Assembly: GCF_024834045.1 (NCBI RefSeq)
Contig: NZ_JANUXW010000003.1
Location: 62,001-126,000, forward strand
DNA length: 64,000 bases
Reading direction: 5' to 3'
Source: Neisseria montereyensis
Lineage (GTDB): Bacteria; Pseudomonadota; Gammaproteobacteria; Burkholderiales; Neisseriaceae
Shown here: positions 31,007-39,804 of the stretch, one piece after another
How the letters are laid out: each line of letters starts with the position of its first letter
Position numbering within the stretch: the stretch's first letter is position 1
The notes under the pieces: generated by a model
Databases searched by the model: none
Told to the model about the DNA's origin: nothing
The model's input: only the letters and a program-made list of their open reading frames with translations
Translations under genes and position numbers: made by a program

Positions 31007-32170
31007 ATGAAATTTGCTACCGAAGCGATCCATAGCAGCTACAATCCAGATGAACATAACCGTGCGATTATGCCGCCGATTTATCAGAATAGTATGTTTC
31101 GGCTTAAATCCATCGGCGAGAATGTGCCGTTTCGTTATGCACGTTTGAGCAATCCGACCCGTAAAGTATTGGAAGATACGGTTGCGGCCTTGGAGCATGG
31201 TGCGGCAGGGTTTGCCTTTAGCAGCGGTATGGCCGGTATTGATTGCGTATACCGTGCTTTTCTGCGACCGGGCGATACCATTATCGCCGTGAGCGATATT
31301 TATGGCGGCAGCTACGATTTACTCACCGAAGTTTATGCCCAATGGGGCGTGAATGTGGTGTTTGCCGATTTAACCGATGCCAATAATTTTGATAAGGTTT
31401 TGGCGGAAAACAGCAATGTGAAAATGCTGTGGTTGGAAACGCCGTCTAATCCTTTGTTGCGGTTGGTCAATATTGCTGCATTGGCGGAAAAAGCCAAGGC
31501 GGCCGGCGTGTTGGTGGGCATGGATAATACGTTTGCTTCGCCTTATCTGCAAAACCCGCTTGATATGGGCTGCGATATTGTGTTTCATTCGGCAACCAAA
31601 TATCTATGCGGGCATTCCGATGTATTGATGGGTGTAGTGGTGGTAAAAAGCGAAGCTTTGGCCAAACCGATGCGTTCGATGATGGTGAATACCGGCGGTG
31701 TGGCGGGACCGATGGATTGTGCTTTGGTGTTGCGCGGCATTAAAACCTTGGCATTGCGCATGCAGCGGCATTGTGAAAACGCTTTGGAATTGGCAAGGCG
31801 TTTGGAACAACATCCTGCCGTTGACAAAGTATTCTATCCGGGCCTGCCGTCGCATGAGCACCATGAATTGGCCAAACGGCAGATGCGCGGTTTCGGTGGT
31901 GTGGTAACGATTTGGTTGAAAAATGACACAAAAGAAGCGGCAAACAGCGTGATTCAAAACCTGAACATTGTTCAGATGGCCTCCAGCTTGGGCGGCGTGG
32001 AAAGTTTGGTAAACCATTGCTACTCGCAATCGCATAGCGGCGTACCGCACGAAGTTAAAACGGCTGCCGGCATTAAAGTGGGTTTATTGCGGTTTTCAGT
32101 GGGGGTGGAAGATATTGAAGATATCTGGGCAGACGTATCTGTCGCTTTAGAGGTATCTTTAACTTCATAG
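31007..32170 (+). CDS. Cys/Met metabolism PLP enzyme (cystathionine gamma-synthase / beta-lyase family)
   Basis: Trans-sulfuration enzyme acting on homoserine esters or cystathionine in methionine or cysteine synthesis. The 387-residue protein has the PLP Lys198 in HSATKYLCGHSD, Asp173 in GMDNTFASP, and the RYARLSNPT and SSGMAG motifs. The ATG at 31007 follows GAAAGGT; a longer in-frame start lacks a site and adds 13 residues. Family members differ in substrate by few residues, so I do not choose between gamma-synthase, beta-lyase and O-succinylhomoserine sulfhydrylase. Confidence 0.88.
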   Translation: MKFATEAIHSSYNPDEHNRAIMPPIYQNSMFRLKSIGENVPFRYARLSNPTRKVLEDTVAALEHGAAGFAFSSGMAGIDCVYRAFLRPGDTIIAVSDIYGGSYDLLTEVYAQWGVNVVFADLTDANNFDKVLAENSNVKMLWLETPSNPLLRLVNIAALAEKAKAAGVLVGMDNTFASPYLQNPLDMGCDIVFHSATKYLCGHSDVLMGVVVVKSEALAKPMRSMMVNTGGVAGPMDCALVLRGIKTLALRMQRHCENALELARRLEQHPAVDKVFYPGLPSHEHHELAKRQMRGFGGVVTIWLKNDTKEAANSVIQNLNIVQMASSLGGVESLVNHCYSQSHSGVPHEVKTAAGIKVGLLRFSVGVEDIEDIWADVSVALEVSLTS

Positions 32171-32219
32171 GCCGTCTGAAAGGTTTGGAGTAATCATAAA
32201 ACATGATGTTATTAAATAT

Positions 32220-32249
32220 TAAAAAAGGGCGGATACCGCCCTTTTTTTG
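32220..32249 (+). terminator. Rho-independent terminator after the trans-sulfuration gene
   Basis: AAAAAAGGGCGG and CCGCCCTTTTTT pair across a short ATA loop and end in a T-run. A single DUS lies between it and the stop codon. Confidence 0.9.
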
Positions 32250-32442
32250 CGGAATTCAAATACCGAAGGTTTGATATGATTAAAATTAACAATTTGAAAT
32301 GCTTATCTTTACTGTTTATAGGGCTATGATATAACTAAACTTATTGACCTAGTCTGATTGTTTTGGCTGCGCAATATTGGTATCCGTTAGGGATTGATAT
32401 TGTTGTCGGATAAAGTAGTAAAACAGCGTTAGGGAGGTAGAT

Positions 32443-33267
32443 ATGAATGCAACATTATCTTCTGAAATTGTGAATACGTTGTCGGAAACCATGTTGATTC
32501 CCTTATGGGCGAAAGCTGTCGAATACGACCGCCCCGATGCGTTGATTCGTGATGCGGTTGCGGCCGATATGCTGAAACAGATAGATTATGATTTTGGCAT
32601 TTTTGCCAAATCCAAAATGTCCCAGCCCGGATGCTGCGGGCGGGCGGCGTTGTTTGACGGGGAAATCAAGCGGTTTTTGGCGGAGTATCCCGATGCGGTT
32701 GTGGTGCAATTGGGGGCGGGCTTGGATGCACGTTTTGAGCGTTTGGGCAAACCTGCGGTGACGGCTTGGTATGATCTGGATTTGCCGGATGTGATTGAGG
32801 TGCGCCGCCGTTTATTACCCGAATCGGGCAATGTGTATTTAAGCGGCTCGATGTTTGACGAGGAATGGGCAAAAACCGTCGCAGCCCACGGGAAACCGGT
32901 ATTGTTGGTGATTGAGGGGGTATTGATGTATTTTAAAATACCCGAAGTTCAGGCATTTTTTGCCATGATCAGCCGTTTATTACCGAGGGTGTCGGTTGTT
33001 TTCGATATGGTGCCTGCTATTGCTGTCGGGCATGCTAAGCATCATGATGCGCTGAGTAAAATGAGTCAAAACCGTCCTGAGTTCGAATGGTCGTTAAAAG
33101 AACCGAAAGAAATGGAACAATGGCAACCCGGCCTGCGTGTCAGCCGTGTACTTTTTTTAAGCGATTATTGTGGTCACCGCTACCCTTGGCTATTTCAAAT
33201 GATCTACCGTACCGAATGGGGACGGCGCTACTTTGATCAACGTATTATCCGTGTTGATCTGGCATAA
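32443..33267 (+). CDS. Class I SAM-dependent methyltransferase, leucine carboxyl methyltransferase-like
   Basis: Predicted methyltransferase of the LCMT/Ppm1 type; the bacterial substrate is unknown. The 274 residues have the SAM-binding motif VVQLGAGLDARFERL (GAGLDAR at 91-97), the acidic loop WYDLDLPDVIEVRR and the IEGVLMYF strand that mark this family. GGGAGGTAGAT precedes the ATG. The gene stands alone before ffs. A Cys pair (PGCCGR near 64) is unusual in appearance but unexplained. Confidence 0.85.
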   Translation: MNATLSSEIVNTLSETMLIPLWAKAVEYDRPDALIRDAVAADMLKQIDYDFGIFAKSKMSQPGCCGRAALFDGEIKRFLAEYPDAVVVQLGAGLDARFERLGKPAVTAWYDLDLPDVIEVRRRLLPESGNVYLSGSMFDEEWAKTVAAHGKPVLLVIEGVLMYFKIPEVQAFFAMISRLLPRVSVVFDMVPAIAVGHAKHHDALSKMSQNRPEFEWSLKEPKEMEQWQPGLRVSRVLFLSDYCGHRYPWLFQMIYRTEWGRRYFDQRIIRVDLA

Positions 33268-33317
33268 AAATCATGTTTTAAAACGGATAATTTGAAAGCA
33301 GACGAATATATGATGAT

Positions 33318-33345
33318 AGGCCGCCCGAAGTGTTTCAGACGGCCT
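33318..33345 (+). terminator. Imperfect DUS hairpin after the methyltransferase gene
   Basis: AGGCCGCCCGAA pairs imperfectly with TTTCAGACGGCCT. Only the right copy is an intact DUS. Confidence 0.55.
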
Positions 33346-33433
33346 TATTGTTATTAGGCGGCTAAAAATAACTATATTATGAAAATGATTCGATAAGCAT
33401 CAATATGATTGCGCCTGTAAATAGATTTATTGC

Positions 33434-33462
33434 TTGGTATACGGCTAAAAAGCCGTTATAAT
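33434..33462 (+). promoter_or_regulatory. Promoter of ffs
   Basis: TTGGTA (33434-33439), a 17-base spacer and a perfect TATAAT (33457-33462), about 12 bases before the RNA start. Confidence 0.7.
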
Positions 33463-33473
33463 AATCAATCTTT

Positions 33474-33570
33474 GGCGGGTCTCCCCGCATGGTAATTCGG
33501 AGCAACGGGTCAGGGGCGGAAGCCAGCAGCCCACTCTGATGCGCTAGTGCCGGGGGTTTGGCTCGCCGCC
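33474..33570 (+). ncRNA. ffs: Signal recognition particle RNA (4.5S RNA)
   Basis: RNA of the bacterial SRP, which binds Ffh and targets membrane proteins to the translocon. The conserved domain IV is clear: GGGTCAGGGGCGGAAGCCAG on the 5' side with the apical GGAA tetraloop, then AGCAGCCCACTCTGATG. The ends GGCGG (33474-33478) and CCGCC (33566-33570) close the long helix. About 97 nucleotides fits the short gammaproteobacterial/betaproteobacterial form. It has its own promoter and terminator, and hpnC starts about 100 bases downstream. Confidence 0.93.
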
Positions 33571-33579
33571 CTTATTCTG

Positions 33580-33614
33580 AAAGCACCGATTGCAATTGGC
33601 CGTCGGTGCTTTTG
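33580..33614 (+). terminator. Terminator of ffs
   Basis: AAAGCACCGA and TCGGTGCTTT pair, followed by T residues, directly after the SRP RNA. Confidence 0.85.
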
Positions 33615-33671
33615 TTATGTTTTTTAACATTCGATATTGATGCGCTTGTTTGTTTCGCTATTGGAAAAAAT

Positions 33672-34487
33672 ATGTCGGTTAACCATTATGAAAATTTCCC
33701 CGTCGGCTCGTTGGTATTGCCGCGGCGTTTGCGTAAACCCATTCATGCCGTTTATGCGTTTGCGCGTACTGCCGATGATATTGCCGACGAAGGCGGGGCT
33801 TCCGATAGCGAACGTTTGCAACAATTGGATGCATTGTCGGCACAATTGGATGCCATTGCCCGCGGTGAAACGCCGCAAACGCCAATGATGCGCCATTTGC
33901 AAACCCGTGCCATTCAACCGTTTAATCTGCCGTTGCAGCCGTTTTATGATTTGCTGTCGGCATTTAAGCAGGATGTAGAAAAAAAACGTTATCAGAATTT
34001 TGGCGAATTGGTGGATTATTGCCGCCGCTCGGCCAATCCGGTCGGCAGGATTATGCTGCATCTTTACGGCGAACATGATCCGCTCAGTATTGCCCAAAGT
34101 GATGGTATTTGTACCGCCTTGCAATTGATTAATTTCTGGCAGGATGTGGCGGTGGATTGGGAAAAAAAACGCGTTTATCTGCCGCAAGACGATTTGGTTA
34201 AATTCGGTGTTACAGAAGCGCAGATTGCGGCCGGAAAAGCCGATTTTGCTTTTCAGCGCCTGATGGCTTATCAATGCGAACGTGCCCATAAAATGTTGAA
34301 AGCCGGTTCGCCTTTGGGCAAAACGCTGAAAGGGCGTATCGGTTTTGAATTGCGGATGATTATGCTCGGCGGCCAACAAATTTTAAATAAATTGTCTAAC
34401 AATCAATACAATGTATTTGAAAAAAGGCCGAAGTTGGAAGCCAAAGATTGGTGGGTGATTGTGAAGCGTGCCGTTTTGAAAAAATAG
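33672..34487 (+). CDS. hpnC: Squalene/phytoene synthase family protein, HpnC-type
   Basis: Trans-isoprenyl diphosphate synthase that in hopanoid producers makes hydroxysqualene or squalene precursors with HpnD and HpnE. The 271 residues have both Asp-rich motifs: ARTADDIADE (D35, D36, D39) and NFWQDVAVDWEKKR (D158, D162), so it looks catalytically intact. The ATG at 33672 begins MSVNHYENFPVGS; a longer frame would start inside ffs and is rejected. No hpnD, hpnE or squalene-hopene cyclase is in the window, so the product is unclear. Confidence 0.88.
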   Translation: MSVNHYENFPVGSLVLPRRLRKPIHAVYAFARTADDIADEGGASDSERLQQLDALSAQLDAIARGETPQTPMMRHLQTRAIQPFNLPLQPFYDLLSAFKQDVEKKRYQNFGELVDYCRRSANPVGRIMLHLYGEHDPLSIAQSDGICTALQLINFWQDVAVDWEKKRVYLPQDDLVKFGVTEAQIAAGKADFAFQRLMAYQCERAHKMLKAGSPLGKTLKGRIGFELRMIMLGGQQILNKLSNNQYNVFEKRPKLEAKDWWVIVKRAVLKK

Positions 34488-34537
34488 CGGCCGATATGCT
34501 TTATCGCCGCTATGGATAATTGATCAATAAGTAGAAG

Positions 34538-35005
34538 TTAGTTTTCGGAGCGGCCGTTAAAAAATTCGGCTGCTCCGCCTTCAAAAAAGCTTTGCAAGAT
34601 TGCTTGTGCGGCAACCTGATCCAATACCTGTTTTTGTTTTTTACCGAATACTTGCGCTTCGGCCAACAGGCTTTCGGCATAGAGCGACGACATGCGCTCG
34701 TCTACCCAATAAACCGGCAGCTTGAAACGGCCGTGTAGGCGCTGGCCGAATTTGCGGCTTAGGCGGGTCATTTCGTGTTCGGTACCGTCGGTGTGGAAAG
34801 GCAGGCCGACAACCAGTTGTTTTGGCTGCCATTCTTGCAATAATTTGCCGATGGCTTCAAATTTGGCTTCGTTGCTGTTTCCGGTTATCGTGGTTATCGG
34901 ATGGGCAGTGCCGACTTCGGCATTACCTTCTGCCACGCCGATGCGCGCTTCTCCAAAGTCAAAAGCCAAAGTGGTGCCGTGAGGGGCTTTAAGCATGCCC
35001 GGCAC
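34538..35005 (-). CDS. ruvX: Putative pre-16S rRNA nuclease RuvX/YqgF
   Basis: RNase H-fold protein involved in final 16S rRNA 5' maturation, once annotated as a Holliday junction resolvase. The 155 residues have the first acidic motif [13 protein letters not shown] (Asp16), the strand [12 protein letters not shown] and the motif [10 protein letters not shown] with conserved Asp and Glu. The start overlaps the end of yqgE by 17 bases (or 8, if the second Met is used), so the two are co-translated. Confidence 0.94.
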   Translation of the reverse strand: MPGMLKAPHGTTLAFDFGEARIGVAEGNAEVGTAHPITTITGNSNEAKFEAIGKLLQEWQPKQLVVGLPFHTDGTEHEMTRLSRKFGQRLHGRFKLPVYWVDERMSSLYAESLLAEAQVFGKKQKQVLDQVAAQAILQSFFEGGAAEFFNGRSEN

Positions 35006-35537
35006 CGTTCATAATCAGGCTGGGATTGATGCCGATTTTGGCAAAAGCGGCGCCATAGCGTTCGCCATAAGGCAGATCAAATAAAATATGGGTGTCGGCA
35101 GGCACGGTAACCCAAGCATTATCGGCCAATTCTTGTTCAAGCTGGCCGGGTTCCCAGCTGGCATAACCGATGCTGACAACGGCTTTGTCTACCGTGTCGG
35201 GTTGCGCCAAATTTTCAATAATATCGCGCGAGGTGGTGAGGGCGATATTGTCGTTTACAATCAGGCTATTCTGCCAATTGCCTACGGGAGTATGGACAAC
35301 ATAACCGCGGTCAATCTGCACGGGGCCGCCCATCATTACCCATTCGTTTTGAAAACGTTCGGGGATAGTGGTGTCGGCGGCGGCGAAGATTAAATCCATC
35401 GTTACCGGTGAGGGTTTGTTAATTACCACGCCCATGGCGCCTTCGTCATTGTGTTGGCATAAATAAACCACGCTGCCTTCGAAGAAAGGATCGTCCATAG
35501 ATGGCATGGCTACCAGAAAATGGTCGGCTAAATTCAT
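34989..35537 (-). CDS. yqgE: YqgE/AlgH family protein
   Basis: Conserved protein of unknown function (DUF179). The 182 residues show the family opening [21 protein letters not shown], the VINKPSP segment, [14 protein letters not shown] and the [14 protein letters not shown] motif. It overlaps ruvX, and this pairing is common in proteobacteria, suggesting a link to ribosome maturation or regulation. Confidence 0.94.
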   Translation of the reverse strand: MNLADHFLVAMPSMDDPFFEGSVVYLCQHNDEGAMGVVINKPSPVTMDLIFAAADTTIPERFQNEWVMMGGPVQIDRGYVVHTPVGNWQNSLIVNDNIALTTSRDIIENLAQPDTVDKAVVSIGYASWEPGQLEQELADNAWVTVPADTHILFDLPYGERYGAAFAKIGINPSLIMNGAGHA

Positions 35538-35642
35538 AGTGAGGATTTTTCTCTAGATAATTTATATTGATTTAAATGGGGGCTGGTGTGTGTTTTACAA
35601 GTATTTGGAAGGTAGGGAATAAAAGTTTCGGAAGTGTTATGT

Positions 35643-35679
35643 AAACAGGCCGTCTGAATGGTTTTCAGACGGCCTGTTT
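35643..35679 (-). terminator. DUS hairpin after the RsmB-like gene
   Basis: AAACAGGCCGTCTGAA and its complement form a 16-bp stem with a 5-base loop, between yqgE and the stop of the methyltransferase gene. Confidence 0.75.
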
Positions 35680-35771
35680 GTTAATATAAGCAATTGAATC
35701 AAATAATGAATATTTATATTTATATTCGGGGTAAACAGCTTGAAACGGCGATGGCTGTTTTGCACGAACGT

Positions 35772-37031
35772 TTAGGCTTTGCGCTGCATAACGGCGGCAA
35801 AGAAGCCGTCGGTTTGGTGCTGTTCGGTGTTCAGCCGCAGATAGGGGCCGGTATCCAAATCCACTTTGGCAGCCTGCAATAATTCGGCGCAGTTTAATAA
35901 TTCAAACTCGGGATGCTCGGCCAGAAACCGCTCAACTTGCTGCTCGTTTTCTTCCGGCAAAATGCTGCATGTGGCATAGACCAAACGGCCTTTTTCTTTT
36001 ACCAGTTTGGCGGCTGCCTGAAGAATATTGTGTTGTTGTTCGAGCAATTTAGCCACGGTTTCGGGCGATTGGCGGTATTTTAAATCAGGGTTACGGCGCA
36101 GGGTGCCTAAGCCGGAGCAGGGGGCATCGACCAATACGCGGTCGGCTTTGCCGTTTAAGCGGCCGATACGGGCATCGTTTTCATGGCTGATGCGTTCGGG
36201 GTGGATATTGGTTAATCCGGCGCGCACCATACGCGGCTTCAGATTGGCCAGACGTTTTTCGGCAATATCGAATGCATAGATGCGCCCTTTGTTGGCCATC
36301 ATCGCACCGATAGCCAGTGTTTTCCCGCCGGCGCCGGCACAAAAATCAACCACGATTTCCCCACGTTTGGCGCCAAGCAATAAGGCCAGCAGTTGGCTGC
36401 CTTCGTCTTGCACTTCTAAGGTGCCGTCGAGAAACAGCGGGTGTTTATTGAGGGCGGATTTGTCGTTTAGGCGGATACCCCACGGCGAATAAGGGGTGAC
36501 TTCGGCGGGCAGCCCTTCGTTTTGCAGGGCAGCGGCCACTTTATCGCGTTTGCCGTTGAGGGTGTTTACGCGCAAATCGAGCGGGGCGGGGTGGTTGATA
36601 CTGCGGCCGAATGCGAGCAGGGCCTGCTCATCCCAATACGGCTTCATTTGGTTGATTAACCATTCGGGCAGTTCCGCTGCGGTATTGAGGCCGTCTGAAA
36701 ATGTGGTTTTTAAGCTTTTCAGATGGCTTAAAAATTCACGCTCTTCTTCATCAATCAAATCGGCAAGCTGGCTGATATTCATGCCGCGCCCGACAACCAA
36801 AGCGGCTAAGGCTGCTTTTTTTGGCAGGGCATGGGGGCGGCGGATAACGGCGGCGATTTTCTGATAATGGCGCAAAGCGGCAAAAGCGGTTTCGGCAATT
36901 TCATGACGGTCTTGGCGGCCGAGTTTTTTGTGTTGGCGGAAATAGGCAGAAAGCACGGCGTCGGCCGGTTGTTTGAAAGTCAGCATGTCGGATAAAACGG
37001 CGGCGGTGTGGTCGAGTTGGGCGGGAGTCAT
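35772..37031 (-). CDS. RsmB/NOP-family rRNA (cytosine-C5) methyltransferase
   Basis: SAM-dependent RNA m5C methyltransferase. The 419 residues have an N-terminal helical domain, then the SAM motif VVDFCAGAGGKTLAIG near residue 230. The two catalytic cysteines are in DAPCSGLGTLRRNPD near 305 and VYATCSILPEENE near 360. The target could be C967 of 16S rRNA (RsmB) or another site; the short N-terminal domain only loosely resembles the NusB-like domain of RsmB, so I leave out a symbol. A DUS lies inside the gene near 36690. Confidence 0.9.
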   Translation of the reverse strand: MTPAQLDHTAAVLSDMLTFKQPADAVLSAYFRQHKKLGRQDRHEIAETAFAALRHYQKIAAVIRRPHALPKKAALAALVVGRGMNISQLADLIDEEEREFLSHLKSLKTTFSDGLNTAAELPEWLINQMKPYWDEQALLAFGRSINHPAPLDLRVNTLNGKRDKVAAALQNEGLPAEVTPYSPWGIRLNDKSALNKHPLFLDGTLEVQDEGSQLLALLLGAKRGEIVVDFCAGAGGKTLAIGAMMANKGRIYAFDIAEKRLANLKPRMVRAGLTNIHPERISHENDARIGRLNGKADRVLVDAPCSGLGTLRRNPDLKYRQSPETVAKLLEQQHNILQAAAKLVKEKGRLVYATCSILPEENEQQVERFLAEHPEFELLNCAELLQAAKVDLDTGPYLRLNTEQHQTDGFFAAVMQRKA

Positions 37032-37161
37032 GATTCTGCTTTATTAAAATAGGGAAAACGGGCAATTATACGCGAATAAGGAAACAGTCTAAACGGGCAA
37101 GATAATAGGCCGTCTGAAACGGTGTTATTAAAGGTGCGGCGTGATAGAGTGTTGCCTCAAC

Positions 37162-37563
37162 CTACCATTCGCCGCGTTTGATTTTTTCAATCTGGCGGCG
37201 GTCGCGTTTGGTCGGCCTGCCGTCGGGATAGGCGGCGCTCACACGGCTGGCTTGGTCGAGCAGTTTTTGCTCTTCGCGGCGGGCGGCGGTGGCGGCGTCT
37301 TCTTCGTATAACAGTCGGGCTTCGGGAGCGGGGCGGCGTTGATGGTTTAGCGCCAATACTTTGATTTTATACGGCAGGGAGTTTAAGGTTAGATCGATGG
37401 TATCGCCGGTACTGATGTTTTTGCTGTTTTTCACCTTCGAGCCGTTTACCTGCACACGCCCTAATTCGATGTGTTTTTGTGCGAGCGCACGGGTTTTAAA
37501 AAAGCGTGCCGCCCACAACCATTTGTCGAGCCGCATGGCTGTTTGCTCATTCTTCTTGTTCAT
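37162..37563 (-). CDS. hslR: Heat-shock protein 15 homolog, S4-domain RNA-binding protein
   Basis: Binds free 50S subunits carrying stalled nascent chains in E. coli. The 133 residues have the S4 domain at about 9-70 (MRLDKWLWAARFFKTRALAQ, VQVNGSKVK) and a basic C-terminal tail ending GRPTKRDRRQIEKIKRGEW. Length and motif match Hsp15. It lies downstream of accA's divergent promoter region. Confidence 0.93.
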   Translation of the reverse strand: MNKKNEQTAMRLDKWLWAARFFKTRALAQKHIELGRVQVNGSKVKNSKNISTGDTIDLTLNSLPYKIKVLALNHQRRPAPEARLLYEEDAATAARREEQKLLDQASRVSAAYPDGRPTKRDRRQIEKIKRGEW

Positions 37564-37797
37564 AGTGCTGTGATTATGGATTGAAGTATCGCTGAGTTTA
37601 GCATAAGATTGGCAATCCGGCTTGTTAAGAGTATTTATACTAAATAGCTTGGAAAGCCAGTAAAAACAGCGGTCTTACAGCTATTTTATAGAAACGGAAC
37701 AACATTATCCGACCGGCTTTACAGGCAAAAACCTGCCCAAATTTTTGTTATTAGCGTATGATAACGCCCGAATACTATCGATATAAGAGCATTAAAC

Positions 37798-38769
37798 ATG
37801 GCATTAAATATGAAACCCGTTTTTCTGGATTTTGAGCAACCGATTGCCGAACTAACCAAAAAAATTGACGAATTGCGCTTTGTGCAAGGCGAATCTGCCG
37901 TAGATATTTCCGATGAAATCACTCGCCTGCAAAAGAAAAGTAATGATTTGACCAAGTCGATTTTCAATAAACTCACCCCCGTTCAAATCTCACAAGTATC
38001 ACGCCATCCGCAACGCCCCTATACCCTTGACTATATAGAAGCGATTTTCACTGATTTTGAAGAATTGCACGGCGACCGCCATTATGCCGACGATAAAGCG
38101 ATTGTCGGCGGTTTGGCGCGTTTTAACGGCCAAAGCGTAGTGGTTATCGGCCATCAGAAAGGCCGTGATACCAAAGAAAAAATCCGTAGAAATTTCGGTA
38201 TGCCGCGCCCCGAAGGCTATCGCAAAGCCTTGCGCCTGATGCAGACGGCGGAAAAATTCCATCTGCCGGTAATGACTTTTGTCGACACGCCCGGCGCCTA
38301 TCCCGGTATTGATGCCGAAGAGCGGAACCAGTCCGAAGCCATCGGCCGTAATTTGTACGAGCTGACCAAACTGCGCGTGCCGGTATTGTGTACCATTATC
38401 GGCGAGGGCGGTTCCGGCGGCGCATTGGCGATTGCCGTGGGCGATTATATCAACATGCTGCAATATTCTACTTATTCGGTAATTTCGCCGGAAGGCTGTG
38501 CGTCTATTTTATGGAAAACAGCCGAAAAAGCCCCCGAAGCTGCACAAGCTTTGGGAATTACCGCAAAACGCCTGTCGGAATTGGGTTTGATTGACCGCAC
38601 GATTGAAGAGCCTTTGGGCGGTGCACACCGTGATCATGCCGAAATCACCAAACGGGTGAAAGAGGTATTGGCCGAGCAGTTGCGTGAGGCACAAGATATG
38701 CCGCTATCTGATTTGCTGACACGTCGTTTCGACCGCATTATGGCTTATGGTAAATTTACCGAGAAATAA
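37798..38769 (+). CDS. accA: Acetyl-CoA carboxylase carboxyltransferase subunit alpha
   Basis: Partner of AccD in malonyl-CoA synthesis. The 323 residues show [15 protein letters not shown], the [11 protein letters not shown] and [13 protein letters not shown] segments, [10 protein letters not shown], and the carboxyl-CoA region [16 protein letters not shown]. It has its own terminator and is not in an operon with accD. Confidence 0.98.
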   Translation: MALNMKPVFLDFEQPIAELTKKIDELRFVQGESAVDISDEITRLQKKSNDLTKSIFNKLTPVQISQVSRHPQRPYTLDYIEAIFTDFEELHGDRHYADDKAIVGGLARFNGQSVVVIGHQKGRDTKEKIRRNFGMPRPEGYRKALRLMQTAEKFHLPVMTFVDTPGAYPGIDAEERNQSEAIGRNLYELTKLRVPVLCTIIGEGGSGGALAIAVGDYINMLQYSTYSVISPEGCASILWKTAEKAPEAAQALGITAKRLSELGLIDRTIEEPLGGAHRDHAEITKRVKEVLAEQLREAQDMPLSDLLTRRFDRIMAYGKFTEK

Positions 38770-38791
38770 GCAGGCGCAAGATTGAAGATTT

Positions 38792-38819
38792 AAAAAACAG
38801 GCTAATCAGCCTGTTTTTT
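38792..38819 (+). terminator. Rho-independent terminator after accA
   Basis: AAAAAACAGGCT and AGCCTGTTTTTT pair across a 4-base loop, ending in a T-run; no DUS involved. Confidence 0.9.
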
Positions 38820-38821
38820 GC

Positions 38822-38858
38822 TTTCAGACGGCCTATTATGTTTAGAGGCCGCCTGAAA
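38822..38858 (-). terminator. DUS-like hairpin after fieF
   Basis: TTTCAGACGGCCT pairs with AGGCCGCCTGAAA (one mismatch); serves the convergent minus-strand gene. Confidence 0.6.
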
Positions 38859-38871
38859 ATATTGATACGCT

Positions 38872-39747
38872 TTAACTGCTATGGCGAACAGGGTCGGTAT
38901 GTACAATCACATCTGCCTCTTCAAATAAGGCTTTGATTTTATCCTCCACACTTCTAGCCGCCTGATGCGACGTTTCCAAACTCAAGCCACCATCCATACT
39001 GATATGGAGCTGAACAAACACCGTATTGCCGGCTTGACGGGTTTTTAAGCTATGCACATCCGCTACCGTATTCACCGATAAAGCGGCTTGCCGGATAGCA
39101 TCGAGGGTTTCGGCGGAAAGCGCTTTGTCCATCAGCGTATTCACCGCGCCTTTACCGATATCGACCGTATTTTTAAACATCCATACCGCCAAAACCAACG
39201 CCAGCCAAGCATCGGCTGTATGCCAACCGTAGGCCGCCATTACCAAAGCAGCCAACACCACCGCATTCGATAAAATATCGCTCAGATAATGCAGGCGGTC
39301 GGCTTCCACCGCTTGGGAAACGGTTTGCCGCAATACATAACGCTGAAAGGTAACCAACGCCAGTGTAACGGCAACGGATATCAGCATCACGCCGATACCC
39401 CAGCCGGTATGCTGCACTTGTTCGGGGTTGATTAAACGATTAACGGCGTTGAGCAACAGAAAAACCGCCGAGCCGCCGATAAAAGCCGATTGGGCCAGCG
39501 CCGATAAACCTTCAGCTTTACCATGCCCGAAAGTGTGGTCGGCATCGGCCGGCCTTAACGCCACCCGCACGGCGATTAAATTCAATGCACTGGCGGCCAA
39601 ATCAATCAAGGAATCTGCAAAACTGGCCAGAATACTCACCGAGCCGCTTAACAGCCATGCGGCCGCTTTTAAAAGCACCAAAAATACGGCGGTCAGCGTT
39701 GAGGCATAGGTTGCCATCGTTAACCATTTTTGTCGTGATAAAGCCAC
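38872..39747 (-). CDS. fieF: Cation diffusion facilitator, FieF/YiiP type
   Basis: Inner-membrane proton-driven exporter of divalent metals (Zn, Fe, Mn). The 291-residue protein has six predicted membrane segments and a cytoplasmic C-terminal domain. The transport-site residues fall at D45, D49 (SFADSLID), H153 and D157 (HYLSDILSN), the same numbers as in E. coli FieF. DHTFGHGKAEG follows the third motif. The start is GTG at 39745-39747, 7 bases after AAAGGAG. Metal specificity cannot be read from sequence alone. Confidence 0.9.
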   Translation of the reverse strand: MALSRQKWLTMATYASTLTAVFLVLLKAAAWLLSGSVSILASFADSLIDLAASALNLIAVRVALRPADADHTFGHGKAEGLSALAQSAFIGGSAVFLLLNAVNRLINPEQVQHTGWGIGVMLISVAVTLALVTFQRYVLRQTVSQAVEADRLHYLSDILSNAVVLAALVMAAYGWHTADAWLALVLAVWMFKNTVDIGKGAVNTLMDKALSAETLDAIRQAALSVNTVADVHSLKTRQAGNTVFVQLHISMDGGLSLETSHQAARSVEDKIKALFEEADVIVHTDPVRHSS

Positions 39748-39804
39748 GCTGAAACTCCTTTACACCATTGTGATTTTTTCGGGGATACCGAAAACCCCGA
39801 TTAT

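Noticed and set aside
33558-33671. N-terminal extension of hpnC starting at 33558
   Set aside because: It would begin inside the SRP RNA gene and read through its terminator; the conserved protein begins at 33672.
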